Shown here piece by piece: positions 13,501 through 29,300 of a stretch of DNA of 64,000 bases. The notes below the pieces were generated by a model. It saw only the letters and a list, made by a program, of their open reading frames with translations. It had not been told where the DNA came from and made no database searches. Source of the stretch: Amaurobius ferox (lineage: Eukaryota > Arthropoda > Arachnida > Araneae > Amaurobiidae); the NCBI GenBank assembly GCA_951213105.1, contig OX578140.1, positions 116,792,653-116,856,652 of the forward strand. Reading direction: 5' to 3'. The number at the start of each line of letters is the position of its first letter. Positions within the stretch are counted from its first letter, which is position 1. Both the position numbers and the translations under genes were made by a program.

Positions 13501-16500
13501 GCAGCTGCGGACGTCCTAGTAAGAGCCCTGGGCCACGACACCAAAAATCTTGCTACTGTCTTTTACAGATGCTAGGGATAGAATGCCCTGCCAATGAGAT
13601 TTTCGATTCCCAAGAGCCACCAATCTTGACGAGTGAAAACTTGTGCATCACATATAGCGCCTATGCATACCACATGAAAAAAAAATAGAATGCGTCATTA
13701 AAAATGTGAGGCGCCAAATTGCCTCAAAATTTAGTTACCCTGAACCCACATTATAACTTCCCTAAGAGGTACTGCGAGGCACCCATAAACATGTGGTTTT
13801 ATACTTACAAACAGCGAAGAGGCTTTTTATTCTTAAAATGATCACTTTTCGTCTATCTGGTGAATAAAGTTTCCAACCGAAAGGGAAAGAGTGATGCCGC
13901 AAAGGAAAACATACAGGGGACACTGGTAAATTAGCAAAGGATTGGAGGGATATATTTAGTGTTTGCAAATACATTTGCGATAATTTTAAATATTGGGATG
14001 ACAGAAAGGGGACAGTAAATTAACATTAATAAGATATAAATCGCAGAAATACACAATAACGAGGAATTAATTTAGCATTTTGAAGGGAAGGGGGAAAATC
14101 ATGAATTTTGAACCTTAATAATTTAGAAAATAAAGAATCTCTGAAACTAAGCACAACAGATATGTTAGTTTCTCGGTGCTCGCCACAGTGGATCAGAGAA
14201 AGCACATGTAACTGTGGCAGAAACTAAGAATGCCCCAGACAGATAACTGCTCGAGAGGATCGTGCAATCAGAAGAGCAGCCACATCCATACCAATGATGT
14301 CGCTATCAGTGATATGAAAGCATTTACTATCATTCATGCATCCTGTATCAAGGGACACTATTCAGAGACAACTGGCAGAATATCGGATTAGGTGTCGATG
14401 TAATTAAAGTGCCTACCACTGATCCCTCAACATATGTAGAACCATCTGGATTGGTGTTGAGCTTGGTCAGCCTGGATAGTGTCCGATTGGACGCATGTTG
14501 TCTTTAGTGACAAATCCTGCTTCTCTCTCAATGCTGATGACCACAACATACATATATACAGGTCTAATTCACCAAATTTATTGCCAAGCATTACACACAG
14601 ATAAAAAGAAGAGCTTTGCTTATATATAAAGCACTATTGGCAAATTATTGGAGACTATATAACTATTGGTGAATTACTAACTATTACACAAGTATTTTCT
14701 CTAGTGAATGGAACAAACTAGATTCACAAGGATGATGTTGACAAATTTTTTGCTTAATATTGCAGGAAATAATTTTGCTTAATATTGCAAGATGTGAACA
14801 TATTTCAGGATAGTTGATAGTTTTCTTTTTTAATTTTCTACAATAATTTTGATAAATTTATTAGAAAAAACATCTTGCAAAAAAGTACATACTAGCTTTC
14901 TTAAGTTTATGCCATTCACTTTTAATACTGAAAAATTACATAAGAAATGATAAGTTATGTAACATTATTAAACGTTCTGATTTTTTAATTGTTTTCAAAA
15001 TTTCATTTGAAAATTTGGGGGTCTCTTAAACATTGGAGTGCATTTAAAAGCAATAGTCTTTCAGCATTCAATGATTGTAATATTTGTACCACATTTTGAT
15101 TGAAATGCTTCATTTGTGAGATATAGTTTTAACAGACTCACAGACACACATGTATACTAGGGATGTGACGAAACCAAAAAGATCCGATACCATATAACCG
15201 ATACTATCAGATTACCGAAGAACTGATATAATTTGATTCCAATACCGATATTAAATTGATTTACATTCATCTGAACAGAGTGAAAAAACATTTCTATAGG
15301 GAATAGGAAAAAAGTGTATACATTATAAAATTTTGGATTGTAATCAAGGATATAAGAGTACAGAAATACACGAATAAAAAAATCATACCATAAATCAAAT
15401 CTTTTCTATCAATCGTACTTCTAATGAGGCACGTTTGTGCATGGCTAGTTACATTTGTGCTGGCGAATTGTAGTAAACATCATTTGATAATCTTCTCTGC
15501 ACTTTTGGAAAACATCATTGGTAGCATATGATATTCATGGCAATCTTTCCAAAAATATTTTCATCATCTGCCACCATGGTTATACAATAGTTCAATGAAA
15601 GGCAGGCAGAATACGGAAAAGAAAGGCTATCTACATCAACTGATGAATTAACCGACAGTGAACCCAATCACGAGTAGGACCACAGGGTAGAAGGATAACA
15701 GGTAAAAAGATGTTTTGCATATGAGACTGGGAGGCTTGGGGGTCCCGGGCAGCGAGAAAAGGTCATTAACTTGTAAAATAGGGGTAATAGAGGGGAAGTT
15801 TTTACTGCACAAGTTAGCCATGTGGAAGAACTGAAATTATCAGTTCCAATAAAAGTTCAAAAATTATGGCTTACAGCAAGTTTTTTGCTGTCACTGCAGA
15901 TATTGATTATTCTATGCTGATAAACACATAATAAGGATACTGGTACAGCACAACCTCGAAAATCCAGACATCCAAAATCCGGACGTTTTCCATATTTTCG
16001 GTTTTTTTTTTTTTTTTTTATTCCCTCCGGACTGACAAAGTCGCGGATTTAAAACAACAGGATAAGATTATTTATATGGAATTATATTTGATAAACAAAT
16101 ACCGTATTTTCCGGTCGACTTTCTGAACCCGGAAATAAAACGAAAGTTTAGATGGACTGCCGTAGATCGGCTCGTCGTTGGAGCGTGAATTACGTTGTTA
16201 GCGTTAATCCCTCCCCCCCCCCCCCCTTATTCAAGTCACAACTCCCGATGAATTATTTCACGTAAAATATACATCGTTATTTAAATATGGAATTTTTATT
16301 ATCAAAATTTTCCTTTTCTCATTATTAAAAAGGACATTTTTCTGAAACAATGTAATTTTTAATATTAAACACTTTAAAACTTTATCGTAGCATTTTATCA
16401 CAGATTGTTCAATTAAATCTAAAAATCCCGAGAATTCATATTAACGCTCACGGAAATTTATTTTGTTCACTTCGTAGTACGAATCCCATTCTTCGATGTA

Positions 16501-19500
16501 TTATTCTGTTTTGTCTTCCTCCCGCTCCCGATATCTGATGATTGTTTCGTTCTCGTAGAACGTGCTAGCTTGAAATCGACTGTATATTTTGCCTTTTTTG
16601 TTTAGAAAGCCATATTTACATAATATAAATAGCAAATAAATAACTACCTAATATCGTATCTCACAGAACCGAGCAACAAGGTCATTAACACACAGATCTT
16701 TCAAAGGGTCGGCTGTGTTTACGATTAGAAACTAAGCAAATTCCTTTCTTTGTTTTCCCTGCCCCTCTACGTCCCGGTGCTGCTGCAACCTAGTAATGAC
16801 TCATCGTAATTTAGAAATATCATTGAGAGGAGAGATATTTTTCTTTTTTGGAAAAGATATTTATTTTATCTACTGCAATATTTTTTACATATTTGACTAT
16901 TACTAATAAAGTTTTTACTTTTTCAGAGTCATCAGTCTTTTAAACATAACATTATATAGATGCTAGAAAATAAATAAAACTTTTAAGTTCTTATTTTTTG
17001 TTTTTCGTTCGTTAATAGCAAAAATAGTTGAAACACATTTACACCTTTAAACATATCGTCAAAAGTTCTAATCTTCAATCTTTATTAAATCTCGACGAAG
17101 CCGATATAACGGAAGTTCTGCACTGTGATGATGAAGCACCAATCGTAAATAAATTGAATGATGGCGAAATTCGCGATATGATATTAAATTAAAAAAATCA
17201 AAGTAGCGACGATAAATGTGGAGAAGAAAAAACACCCATTGATAATCTTATGCAAACAATCGATCATGCAATTAAATGTCTTAAACAAAGAAGCTTTATA
17301 ACCGAGCAGAAATAATGTCCATCTACAGGATAAAGAAAACTGCTTTCCCATAAACCAAAATGAATGAAATAACAAATGTTAATTCAAATATTTAAACGAA
17401 ATGATAAAATGTAATTTTATCATTTCGTTTCGTTCACACATTCTAAATTATTAATGTGTATATTTTTTCTTAGAAATCTCTTTTGCCCTATTTTTTAGAT
17501 TAAATAATATGTTTTAATTGATTAACTTAACTTTTGCCATTATTTTTACTAAAAAGAGTGCTTTATAGTGTATGTAGTTAATATTAAATCTGAATTTTAT
17601 TCAAATTCTATAATCCGGAAAAATCGAAAATCCGGAATCGGCAAAGTCCGGATTTTCGAGGTTGTACTGTATCTGCAATTGGAGTGTTTTGCAAATTTTG
17701 GGAATGCCCCTTATAGACGGGTTTTGTGTTATAAAAAATACTAGCCCAACTTATTAGCATACATCCAAAAACTAAATTTGCAAATCCTCTATAAAGAATT
17801 TTGTTTTGCGAAGAGAATTTTTGAATGAAAATCAAGATCAATGCAATAAAGTGGCAATAATCAAGTGATACATACTGTTTGATGGAAAATATGATATTAT
17901 ATGGACTTATATGATATTATGAAAATATATGTTTATTTTAAAATTGTTCATTTATATGTTTACATAAATATACACAAACAGTAAATAAAACAAAACTTAC
18001 ACTTAAAATCTGATATTTTAACCATCTAATTAACACAGAAGGGATATAGACCCAGCCACATACAACTCCTTATAATTCCCAAACAAGAATCTTCCAGACA
18101 CCATTTTGTGTTCTCCTACATTGGTGTTTGGATGTTTGCGATTGTTTAGATCAAAGCTCATGAACCTTTCATTGCTATCGGAACCTTTCTGACTTGTGGT
18201 ATTTCTGAAGGAACCCTCGTAATTTGAGATAGTATATAACTATATAACCTATATATATATATACATAGGTTATATATACCTATATATATATAGGGTTATA
18301 TATACCTATATATATATATATATATAGGTTATATATACCTATACAGATATATAGGTTATATATACCTATACATATATATAGGTATATAACCTTCTACTAA
18401 TAATCCTTTTGCTATTACTACTACTCCTGTTACTACTACTGCTCCTGCTACTAATACCAGACTAGTGCACTAGAGAAGTTTAGCGCATCTTTTTAAATGG
18501 ACTAAAATAAAGAGGTATATTTTTATAAACCTCTTGATTAAAATCCATTCCAAAAGATTCACTAAAATTCCATTGAATTTGAAATTAAGTGGTGATTGTA
18601 TTAGTGCATTTTTGCATTAAATTTTGCTACAGACAGGCACATGCGTGCTACGGTGGTCTTAACATCACTCTTGATCCGTGCACCCCCCCCCCCCCCCCCT
18701 CTGCACTACGGACATCATTTCTTAGAGATCATTTTACAGTTCAATCGTAATTTTTCGCAGAACCCTTCAAAAGTTTCCTGGAACCCAGTTTGAAGAACCC
18801 TTGTTTAGACCAACATTTTCTGAGGTGATTAATCAAATCTGATTGAAATCCGATAGAATGACCAGTGTTTTTCTGATAATACCCCATATGTAGCTTTTCC
18901 CCTTGGGCCTTTATAGACATTACCTATGAAACAAAGATGACGTCTCTTATTGAGTTCAAGAAAAGCATCACTGTGGCCTTCCTCTAAGTAACACCAGCAG
19001 CATATGTGGGTTGAACTAGATCATCTTACAGGCATCCTCTGAAGAACAAAAGGATCACATGTGCAGACGTGCCATGCCAACTTTCCAAACAGAAAACACA
19101 GGAGACTATTTTTGTCACAAATATATTGTTCACTTATGATGCTTAATACTTGTTTAAAATTATATTATATATTTCTTATAAATAAAACATTAAAATACTG
19201 TGCCATTTAAATAATACTGTACCACAGGACTGCATCGAACTATGAAAAAAGCATGCTACCCTAAAAAAAGAAATTTTAAACTCTAAACGAACGACCTACT
19301 CAAACTTTTTGGCAAAACTGGACTTTAGACGTGATAGAATAAGAGCTCACCAGTTTCTTTCAAGATTAAATGGATAAAAGGAAAAACAAAACCAACCATT
19401 AATTTTTAAGGGGAAAATCCTCACCTGTTTTAGAGACATTGCAAATGCATTTAATAAACAATGAGCATGATTAGCATGATAAGCATGATTAGCAATTTTT

Positions 19501-22500
19501 ACCCGCAAAGACAAATCACTCGAAATGACTTACATTTGACTCCTACTTGTTTAACACAAGAAATTTTTAACTCCCCCTTTTCATCCTGCGAATTGCAGAG
19601 TGCTTTTGATCACTTAACGAAGGGTAAATGTACTGGCCTTGATGATATTTTACCAGAATTTATTATGTTTCTTTGTCTTAAGGGCAAGACTGCTGTTTTA
19701 CAGCTTATAAATAAGACGTGGGGTGGCCATTTTCCATGTATTTGGAGGAAGGCCAAAGTCATCCCCTTGCTTAAGAGCGGAAAAGCCCCCCAGTATGTTG
19801 ACAGTTTTAGACCCATTTCCCTTACTTGCAATTTTTGTAAGGTAGCCGAGAGAATGGTGGTCAACAGATTGCAATTTTATTTGGAAAAAAATAACCACAT
19901 CTCAGAGAGGCAAGCTGGTTTTAGAAGTAACAGAAGTACCACTGAACAAGTTATTCGCTTCTCTCAAGAAGTGAAAGATGGTTTCCACCTGAAACAAAGT
20001 ACTCTGGCCATATTTGTAGATTTTAAATCTGCATTTGATCGGGTTTGGAGAGGCATGTTACTTAAAAAGTTACTAAATCTGGAACTTGCTGGATACCTCT
20101 TCAGATGGATTAAATCCTTCCTCAGCCAAAGGTTTATTAGAGTTAAATATGGTTATGTGAAATCCAGTTATAAACAAGCAAGACAGGGCCTCCTACAGGG
20201 TTCTGTTTTAAGTCCTTATTTATTTAATGTAATGATAAATGACGTTCTTGAGGAGATTGGTGATATGCAAGAAATTCATGTTCTGCTCTATGCTGACAAC
20301 CTTGTCATGTGGTCAACGGGCTCAGATATCCAGAAACTTGAAATGTCTTTAAATAGGGCACTGATCAAACTTGCTAAGTGGTCAGATGACAATGACATGC
20401 TGGCTAATCCTGAGAAAACTACCTTCCAGCTAACTCTTTACCTTGAGCACCAAAAAACACTCTATATGCCTAAACTTCAAGAACCAACCTCTGTTGAGAA
20501 CAGAGAATTCAACTTACCGAGGTATTACGTTGGACTCCAAATTGAATTGGAATAACCATATCAAAAAGACAAATGAGAGAGTTTTAAATAGAATTAAGTT
20601 GCTGAAGAGACTCTCTGGTATTACCTGGGGTGCATCTCAAGATGTCCTTACTAATGCCTATAAATCTTATGTCAGGCCCATTTTTGACTATGGTTCTGAA
20701 ATATTGATTACGGCTTCTAATAGTGTACTATCTAAACTTGACGCCACACAAAATTGTGCACTTTGTTTGGTTACTGGAGCAGCAAAATCAACTCCTATAG
20801 AATCAATGGAGCTTCTGACCAATATTGAACCTCTATCTGATCGCCGTGATAAAGCGGCTTTATTTCTCAGAGAGAGGTTGTTCAGAGGAAGTGGTCATTA
20901 CTGGAACAATTATAGACCTGTTGCAAGAAGATTGAAATCCCAAACTACCTTTTTTGACCGTACAAATGAAATTGATGAAAAACTCGGTTTGCCAGTTATT
21001 GACAGACAGCCCCTCACTGACACTTTCTTGACTGACCATCTAAAAGTTGCAGAGATAAACCTTGAGCTCATTCTTCCTTGTAAAAAGTAAGTTTTCTCCG
21101 AGATAGAACTAAGGTCCTTTGCAATTGCAACTATTTATGAAAGATATCCAATCTCTGATTGGCTTCATGTGTATAATGACGGCTCTGCTGATCCCATTAC
21201 GGGTAATGCTGGTGCTGGGGCTTATTGCCAATTCTATCAACTTAAAAAACCAGTAGGGGCATTTCGTGATAATTTTGATCGGGAGATCTCTGCGGTGCTT
21301 CTTGCTGCCGAGGCTTTAAAATCTCACAAGAAAAGGTTGTGTTTTTCGTTGATTCTCAAGCAGCCATTCAGGCTTTGGTGAATAGAAGACACTCTTTCTC
21401 TCCTGAAGAAGCCCTTTGTAAGGAAACTATTGATCATCTTATTGAAAATGGGAAGAGTTGTTCTCCAGTGGATCCCAAATCATGTTGGGATTCCTGGTAA
21501 TGAGGAAGCGGATGCACTTGCCAAATCGTCTTTGTCTTTGCCACAGCACCATTCTCCCCTCCCTTTGAGAAACTATAAAACATTAATCAAGGCTAAATTT
21601 AAAGACATCAGGAAACTCTGGTATTGTGAGGCTGCTGCCGGGAAGTGTTGAGTGTGTCTTTTACAAGATAAAAATAGGATTCCTCCTGAATTGCCCAGAA
21701 AGACAGGCGTAGCCTGTTTTTGAATGTTGACGGGCCATGATTATCTTCAGCAGCATCTCAATAGAATAGGTGTGGCAGCTTCTGCCTCCTGCCCTTTGTG
21801 TGGAAGTGGTTTTATGAATGAACAACATCTCCTTATTTGTTCCAAATTGGGGGGATATTGACACTGAAAATACTTCTCCTTTTGGACTTTCGCATTTGTA
21901 TTGGACAGCAAGACGGCGTATGGCTGAATGGCCCAGGCTGGGCGTAGGATAAAAAAAAAAAAAACATTTAAGTGCATTATGCTTTACACTTATCTGAAAA
22001 AAAATTTCATGAACTACCTTTTGAATTAAAATAGTGTTAGTAACAAATCATGAAAAAAAATAACTTGATAATATTAATTCTTGATTAATTTATTAAATCT
22101 TAATGCCCCGCCCCCCTTAAAAAAAAATACTGCATTAAATATTAGGAGTAGTACTGGTAGAATATAAAAATTCAGGACACCAATTTTACAAAATTTCAGG
22201 ACAATAAATTCTAAAACCGAAAATATATAAAGGTTTTATCTGGTGAAGATTACTTATAATGAAAACAAACATTTACATTTGATAAAACACAGTTTTCACT
22301 AAAGAGAATAACAAATACTGATCTTTAATAAAAAAAAAAATATAGCAATGAATTATATTCCTGCCAAAATAGTTTCCTTTTAATATCCATTCACAGAATT
22401 CACACCCATTTTTCAAAACAGAAAAATTTTTATTACGCAAATACAATTAAAATATTAACCTTAATAATTAGTCATAATATGAAAATAAGCTAGTTTAGTC

Positions 22501-25500
22501 AATCTAATATACAACATTTAAAAGATGGATGGAAAAAGATACTAACGTGTTCTCGGCAATTCACGTAAACTAACTGAATTGCGCAATCACACTGTTTATG
22601 CGAAAATAATTAAAAAATTAACCATAATAATTAATCAGAATATGAAAATATGCTAGTTTAGTCAATGAGAAATGCAATATTTAGAAGATTGAGATCGATG
22701 ATGGAAAAATATACTATTATACTCTCGGTGATGCATGAAAGCAAACTGAATTGCGCAATCGCACTGTTTATGTGAAATTAATAAAGAAAATAACATTTTA
22801 GTGATTTATGCTGAATTAAATAACCTTTGAAGAAGTATATTTATTACTTTCTACTTTCATGAAACAAGCTATCGGGATCTTAATTTACATTACACTCGGC
22901 CGTAAATCTCTGTTAATTCAATTGGCATTACTGTGCATGCTGCCTTAAATTTACATTGGCCTAGACAGAAAGCAATTTTCCATAGAAAACTATGCAAATT
23001 CCGTAATCCGTAGTATGAGGTGAGGATGTTTCCTGTAGAAACTATGGAGAATCCGTAGTAATCAGCATCTCTGCTTTTGAAATATGTAAAATTTCAGGAT
23101 GGCATGTAAAAAATCCCATTTCAGAACACAAATATTTTTTTAGGCCATGTACAACCCCTGAAATACCAATATAAAAAATTCTTGAATAAAACATTAAATC
23201 TCAAAGTTAATTTTTAACTTTTCCAATCACATCTACATTTCTATGAAGTCACCAGCCAACACATCAGTTCGTTTATTATCAAGTTTCAATTTTACAGACT
23301 CTGTTAACCACTAATTTTTTTTTTTTTTTTCTAGAACCTGCAATGTGGTAGTTTCTTTTGAATGCATAATTTGGACCACAATGGACTTTTTCTCATTTTA
23401 GAGTTCTGCCAACAAACTGATTTTCAATATGGTTCGGCGAACCAAAAAATTGAAAAACACTGTTCTAGATGATTAATAAATGTCACGTAATTTCGGACTA
23501 TCAGAAACAATATTCGCCATTCTAATTGTCACATAAACGACTTATATAAAAATCTGAAAACTGAACTAAAAATATAGATTTCAATAAACAAAAGTCCATG
23601 AAAAAGATGATTGAAATAAAAAATTGTTGAAACAAAACACTTGCTTATCACATCTGAAGAAATTAAAACAAAATAGGAACATCAGAAAATGATAAACAGG
23701 CATAAAATCAAAACAGCTGTGCACTCCATTTTTCCAAGACACCGGGCTGAATTGGAAGAAAGGAAATAAGCAACCCTGACACATACAGAAACACACAAAG
23801 AACTACAATTGCTCCTAGAAGAAAACACATCATGCATCAACTTACACATCGAATTGCTACTACCTATCTTTCCCCTATCAGTGGCCGAAGTCCATATATT
23901 TCTCCCTGGCGCATTACCATCGAGGAACAAACTCTGACTCCCTTTCCTCCCTCCGAAATACTCTTGAGGTGCTACGGTCTCCCGTGCTTCTAGCTGTTAC
24001 CGTTGAAGATCATCGTCAATAGTGATTAAATGCATCATTTCCCAAGACCCGATTTGGCTTCGGAACAAAAAAAATAGTGCCCTCCCTCCCAAATAAAATT
24101 TCATTATGAATTTGCAACGATCTCGGGAAATCAGTGCTAAAAAAGTGGAAATCGGTGTTTCTGAGGAATTATACCATGTCTGGGCAACTGATAAATTTCA
24201 AACAAAAAAGCCGAAGAATTTCGTTAGAAAACTAGAGGCTGGAGAATTAATGAAATATCCGGAGAGTTGGCACACCTGCACGTGTAAGTGCACTGAACAT
24301 GTTAGAAACAAACTTTCACAGTTTCTACATATTGTAAAATATATTGCAAATTCTTATCTATTGTAGAGTCTGAAAATAAAACAAGAAACTCTATACTTTA
24401 TTTATGAACACCTTGTATTAGTTATTGATCAGGTTCTCAGCTTCTGAGGGACAAAAAGACATATAATGGTGGCATTCTAATTTTTTTTAATCATTTTCAG
24501 TAAATCTGTGGATAATACTTTTATTAAAAATAACAATAAAAAACATTAGTTGAGAGTACATTTTGAAAAATGTTAGGAATAAGAAACAGTTAAAGGATAG
24601 TGTTGAAAATATATACTTAGTATTCTATTTAAAACTAATACATTCAATGTAGGTAAAAAGTCAAATTTAAGAAAGGGAAAAGTATAAAGAACATGCCTAT
24701 TTTCAGTGAATTAATAATTTTGTATAAATAACGCTGTGGATATGAAAAAATATGTATATTCAGAAACCTAACAGAAAATAAAGCTTCAAAGTTAAAAAAA
24801 ATACTTACCTTCAAAGAGTAATCTGTGCTAGAATTCACACACTTATATAGACTGCAATCCATTCCAAAATGATATAATACTTCACATCTAAAAAATCAAT
24901 TAATTCTATTAAATTAACAACAGAATCAAATAATTCAATACATAGCCTACATGTAAATAATCACTAATTCTTAAAATTAACCACACATTTGGCACATTTA
25001 CAAAATGATTAACAAATTGACATTTATTTTTTCTCGATTGTCACAAAGCAATGACAAAACATAATATGAAACAAGCAAAACTTTATATACAATAAAAAAA
25101 AATAAAAAAAATAACATTAAACCCACCATCTAACTAATCACAATTTATAGTCAAATCCATTATTTATTTTTTATTTCTTAAACTGTCATTATTATGAATG
25201 TTGACTTAGGTTGTCGATGCATTTTAGTTGGGCATTTCCCCTTAGAAACACTTGCTAATTTCTCTACACATCCCTCAAAAACCATCATTGTGTAAAAAGA
25301 AAAAAATTCTGTATTAATCTTTCTTTCACAGACTTTTAAAAAATGTCTGCAATCATATCATTTTTAATTTTCTTTATAGGCTGTGCTTTCAGTGGAATAG
25401 GAACTATTTAAGATAGTACCAAAATGATACCTATCCCTCTAAAATAGTGCTGTTATTTTCATGAAAAAATTCCAGATGAATTCTGTTACCAAAAACCTGC

Positions 25501-26328
25501 TATGGTGTTAAAAAATAATACTTTGATTTAAAAGATAACCACACTATGCAATTTATGAAGTACTTAAGCTTAAAACTTGTTAACTCGGTGAGTCTACAGC
25601 ACTAAAAAGATTAATTTAGAATTGAAAATTTCATAATGAGTTTCGCTTCCATGTAGATAGACTATGGTTTGAGCACAAGCTTTATAAAAGAAATATTCTT
25701 TATATGCTACAAATATGATTCACCAAATTTCAATTTTTACAGCCATATACTTTTCAATTGTATCTCTTTCTCATTTCATTCCAATGAAATAACGAAAACC
25801 TAATCAAACTCCAGTCTTTAATTCAGGTAAATGTTTACTTTACACTTGTAAATACAAACTATCCACACATTACATCTACACTGGATAGAAACTCCTCTTG
25901 GCACATTTTTCAAAGAAAAGAAAATAATAAAATAACGCTCAAAGAAATTTTTCAGCAAGTTTATTTAAGATGAAAAAAATGTGGTATTTTGATGAATTAA
26001 TAAGATAAAATCATTGATTTAATTAAGAGAACAAATTGCAATATTATCATTAAATTCGAAAGAAACACATGGTTCGCACAGATCTAGAAAGCTTAATTGG
26101 TAGAATATTTGTCCAAAAATCAAGTGGTTGTGTTTTTTCTATCATTTAATATTTTTCTAAAAGCATATGATAAAATGGATATAGGTATGGTTTTTGCATA
26201 CTTTTATTGCAAAAAAATGCAAGAAAACTAATTACTTGATTAATAAATAGTTTTAAACTCTGTGACACTTTCAACAAAATATTAACAACTGACACAAATC
26301 TTTCAATAAACTTTTCAAACCAAATTTA

Positions 26329-26365
<37 letters not shown>

Positions 26366-29300
26366 GCTTCTTTGTATAATGAGCAGAATTGTTTCTTGAA
26401 AACAGATTGGCTTTTTAAAAGTATCAAATTCAGTTATTTTCTACCAGGTTTTCTTGAAATATTTCAGTGTATGAAAGAAGACCACATTTAAACTATGAAA
26501 TAACCTTATTTGCCATTAGAATTGGGGAAAATTCCATTATGGAGGACTACTTTAAAAAGTATTAATGACAAATACCTATAAATAAAGTCAAAGAATGAGA
26601 ATTTAGTGTTATGCAGTAAATTTAAATTACTTTTAATCAGCAGTTTCAATATGAAAGTAATTTGGGGCTTAAAAAGATCATATTAACAAATGTCTCTCAT
26701 TAATGAAATTTTCACATATGATATCCCAGGAAGAGCTAAATAACATTAAAGTTAAAAACATTATAACTTTTTATAAAAAGATAAATTTGAATAAAGAAAT
26801 CATAGCCTCTATTAAATAAAATAAAAGTAACATTGCCTATTGAAACCCTAAATAGTAGATAGATTCCTAAATTATAGATTCCTAAATATGCACTTTAGCA
26901 AAAAAAACAAAAATAAAAAAAGTTTTCGCAAAAATCCTTAAAAAAAAAAAAAAAAAATTTTGTAGTGCATAAATCCTTTTGTTCTTAACATGTGTTTAAT
27001 AAAAATAACGGAATTAATGTGACATTTTCCCATTATTTACTATATGATTTAAAATAAAAATAATGTTTTAAGAATTAAGGTCAGGGTTGAACAAATTTTA
27101 TTTATATCTAGGAGTCAGTCCAAAAATTTAACTGTCATCATATTACATCTTGACGAAGTGATTTTTCAGGATACCTACTGGATACTAAAAGTGCAATTTC
27201 AGGTCTTTGTGCAATTTTTTCATAATCACACTGATGATATACAAAGGATTGCGTACAAATATAGTATTTTTAGTGATACTGCTGTAAAATTGTCCTTCAT
27301 TTCATTAAAAATGTTTGAAAAATAGCTTTTGTGTATATGACACATAATGATTATAAAAATTTTAGTCAATGCAAACAGATTGCAGAAATGGAAAATATTT
27401 CTACATTTAAGTGAAATATACCAAAGATAAAAATTTTAGTCAATGCAAACAGATTGCAGAAATGGAAAATATTTCTACATTTAAGTGAAATATACCAAAG
27501 ATCGCACACAAATGTAATTTTTTGTGATATTGCTATAAAAAGACTTCATTTCATTAATAATACATTGTGAAAGACAGATTTATTTTTGCTTGTATATAAC
27601 ATAATTATAAAAATTTTAGTCAATGCAAATATATTGTAAATGTGGGATAAAAATAATGGTCATCTCTGCTGATGGAGAATGGTCACTTGCAAATGCTAAT
27701 ATAGCAATCACGGGGTTTTGAAACGGGTTTTAAAGATGTAAAAAAGGGAAAATTATCTCAAAATTCATGATTTTGTTTCCAATTTCATGACATTTATGCT
27801 ACTTCCGCAATTGATTTCTGAGTTCCTGACTTTTTGGATTTGTAGACACTCTGTTTTTGTAACCCTAATTACAAATAACAATAAGAAAATAAAGACCTAA
27901 AAATTTTGTTCATTGCCTAAAACATTAAAAATTTTAGCGATGCACATATAATATATTAATTGGACATTTTTTCTGCATTAATTTCTCCTGTATTGGCAAT
28001 TTTACTATATGGATCATTTCTGTAAATTGGAGTTTTACATGTCCCAGGTGTTTTAATAAAAGTTAGCATGACTTGGGACTGATTTTGGACACTGATAAAT
28101 TTTACTATATTATAGTTTATATTTATCACTCATTAGCTAAAGAAACAATTTATATTTTTAATATTTAAAAATTTAGTTTTTTTTTATTAAATGTCATTTC
28201 CCTGTGTGTCCCAACAGCCAAATAATGAAATCATAGCATTTACAAGCCTTCATTTTCTAGTTTTCTTTTAATTTGATGCCTTATATTAAATTAGACTATT
28301 TAAAATACAAACAGTAATAAAAAAAAATTCACTATACATTAGAGCAATATTTTAAATTAATTTTTTACAACTGTCCCCTAGCTTTTCTGTCATTCACCTG
28401 TCATTACATTTTAACACCTCTTTCTGTACATGGATGACAATAAAATATAATTAAAGTATTATTCTTTTTTATCCATATTCACCATTTCAAGAGTTTGAAT
28501 ATGTTCTAGCTATCATTCTGTGCAGGGAAATATTATAAAACTGAACAATTTGGGGTATTTTTATTCCTGTCATTCACCTGCCTTTAATTATTATCAGAAT
28601 TAAAAAGTAAATAATTTTTATTAATATATATGTGCCTAGATAGTGCAGCAAACTGAATACAAAGTCAGGCTTAAATGCAAATAAAACTCATATGCTCAGG
28701 AAGTAAAATCACATGATTTGTCATTCCCCTGTCTTCTCGGTAGACAAGGAAATTACATTAGAACAGGTGAATTACATTTAAAAACTAGATTTTCTTTTTA
28801 GAAGATAAAACAAATAAGAAGTTAGTTCTAAATATAAGATTGCAATTAAGCCAAAACTTTTTTATTTTTCTAATGATATATATATATATATACTAACAAA
28901 GCACTTGCCTATATTAAGTGACATTCCCCTGTCATGCTGTATTTACTTGTCTTGAAAATAAAAATTTGCATTTTCTATTTAATTTCTTCAACATGATCAC
29001 TGCTACTGTTTTTTTTTTTTTTGGTTATTTTTTTTAGTTTAAACCACCCATGTTAAAATATAATGCAGAAAACAGATTGAAAAATAGAAAAAAAAAATAT
29101 ATTGTAACAAGAAAGATGAAAAAGCCTGTTTAGAAAAAATGACCCATATGTCTCTGGGTCAATGTGTAGCTTGAGATAAAAAAAATCGAATGAGAGGATC
29201 AACTTGGAAGCCTCTAAATAGATCATCAAATGTATATTACTACTTTTTATATCTACTACCTTACACAGTCACAAAACATTTTTTCACTAGGGACAAAAAA

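Larger units (their letters stand above)
10549..24808 (-). other. Intron 4 of the large gene (14.3 kb)
   Basis: Bounded by donor GTAAGT at 24808 and acceptor CAG at 10549. It holds two Tc1-type remnants, a Tigger derivative, a palindromic minisatellite, poly-C tracts, a Jockey LINE and a 165-bp tandem duplication, all listed separately. The stretch 12130-14160 includes a GC-richer piece at about 13280-13690 with no protein I recognise. The stretch 14570-15945 includes a possible hAT-type left end near 15158 (GGGATGTGACGAAACC) without a visible partner. Confidence 0.8.

Noticed and set aside
13280..13690. GC-richer segment that might be a transposon or gene fragment
   Set aside because: No consistent protein similarity in any frame that I can name.
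15150..15680. hAT element starting with GGGATGTGACGAAACC
   Set aside because: Only one end is suggestive; no second end, duplication or transposase found.
24106..24366. 86-codon open frame with a CTCKC stretch
   Set aside because: No recognisable domain and no splice or upstream support; possibly an old transposon piece, but unsupported.
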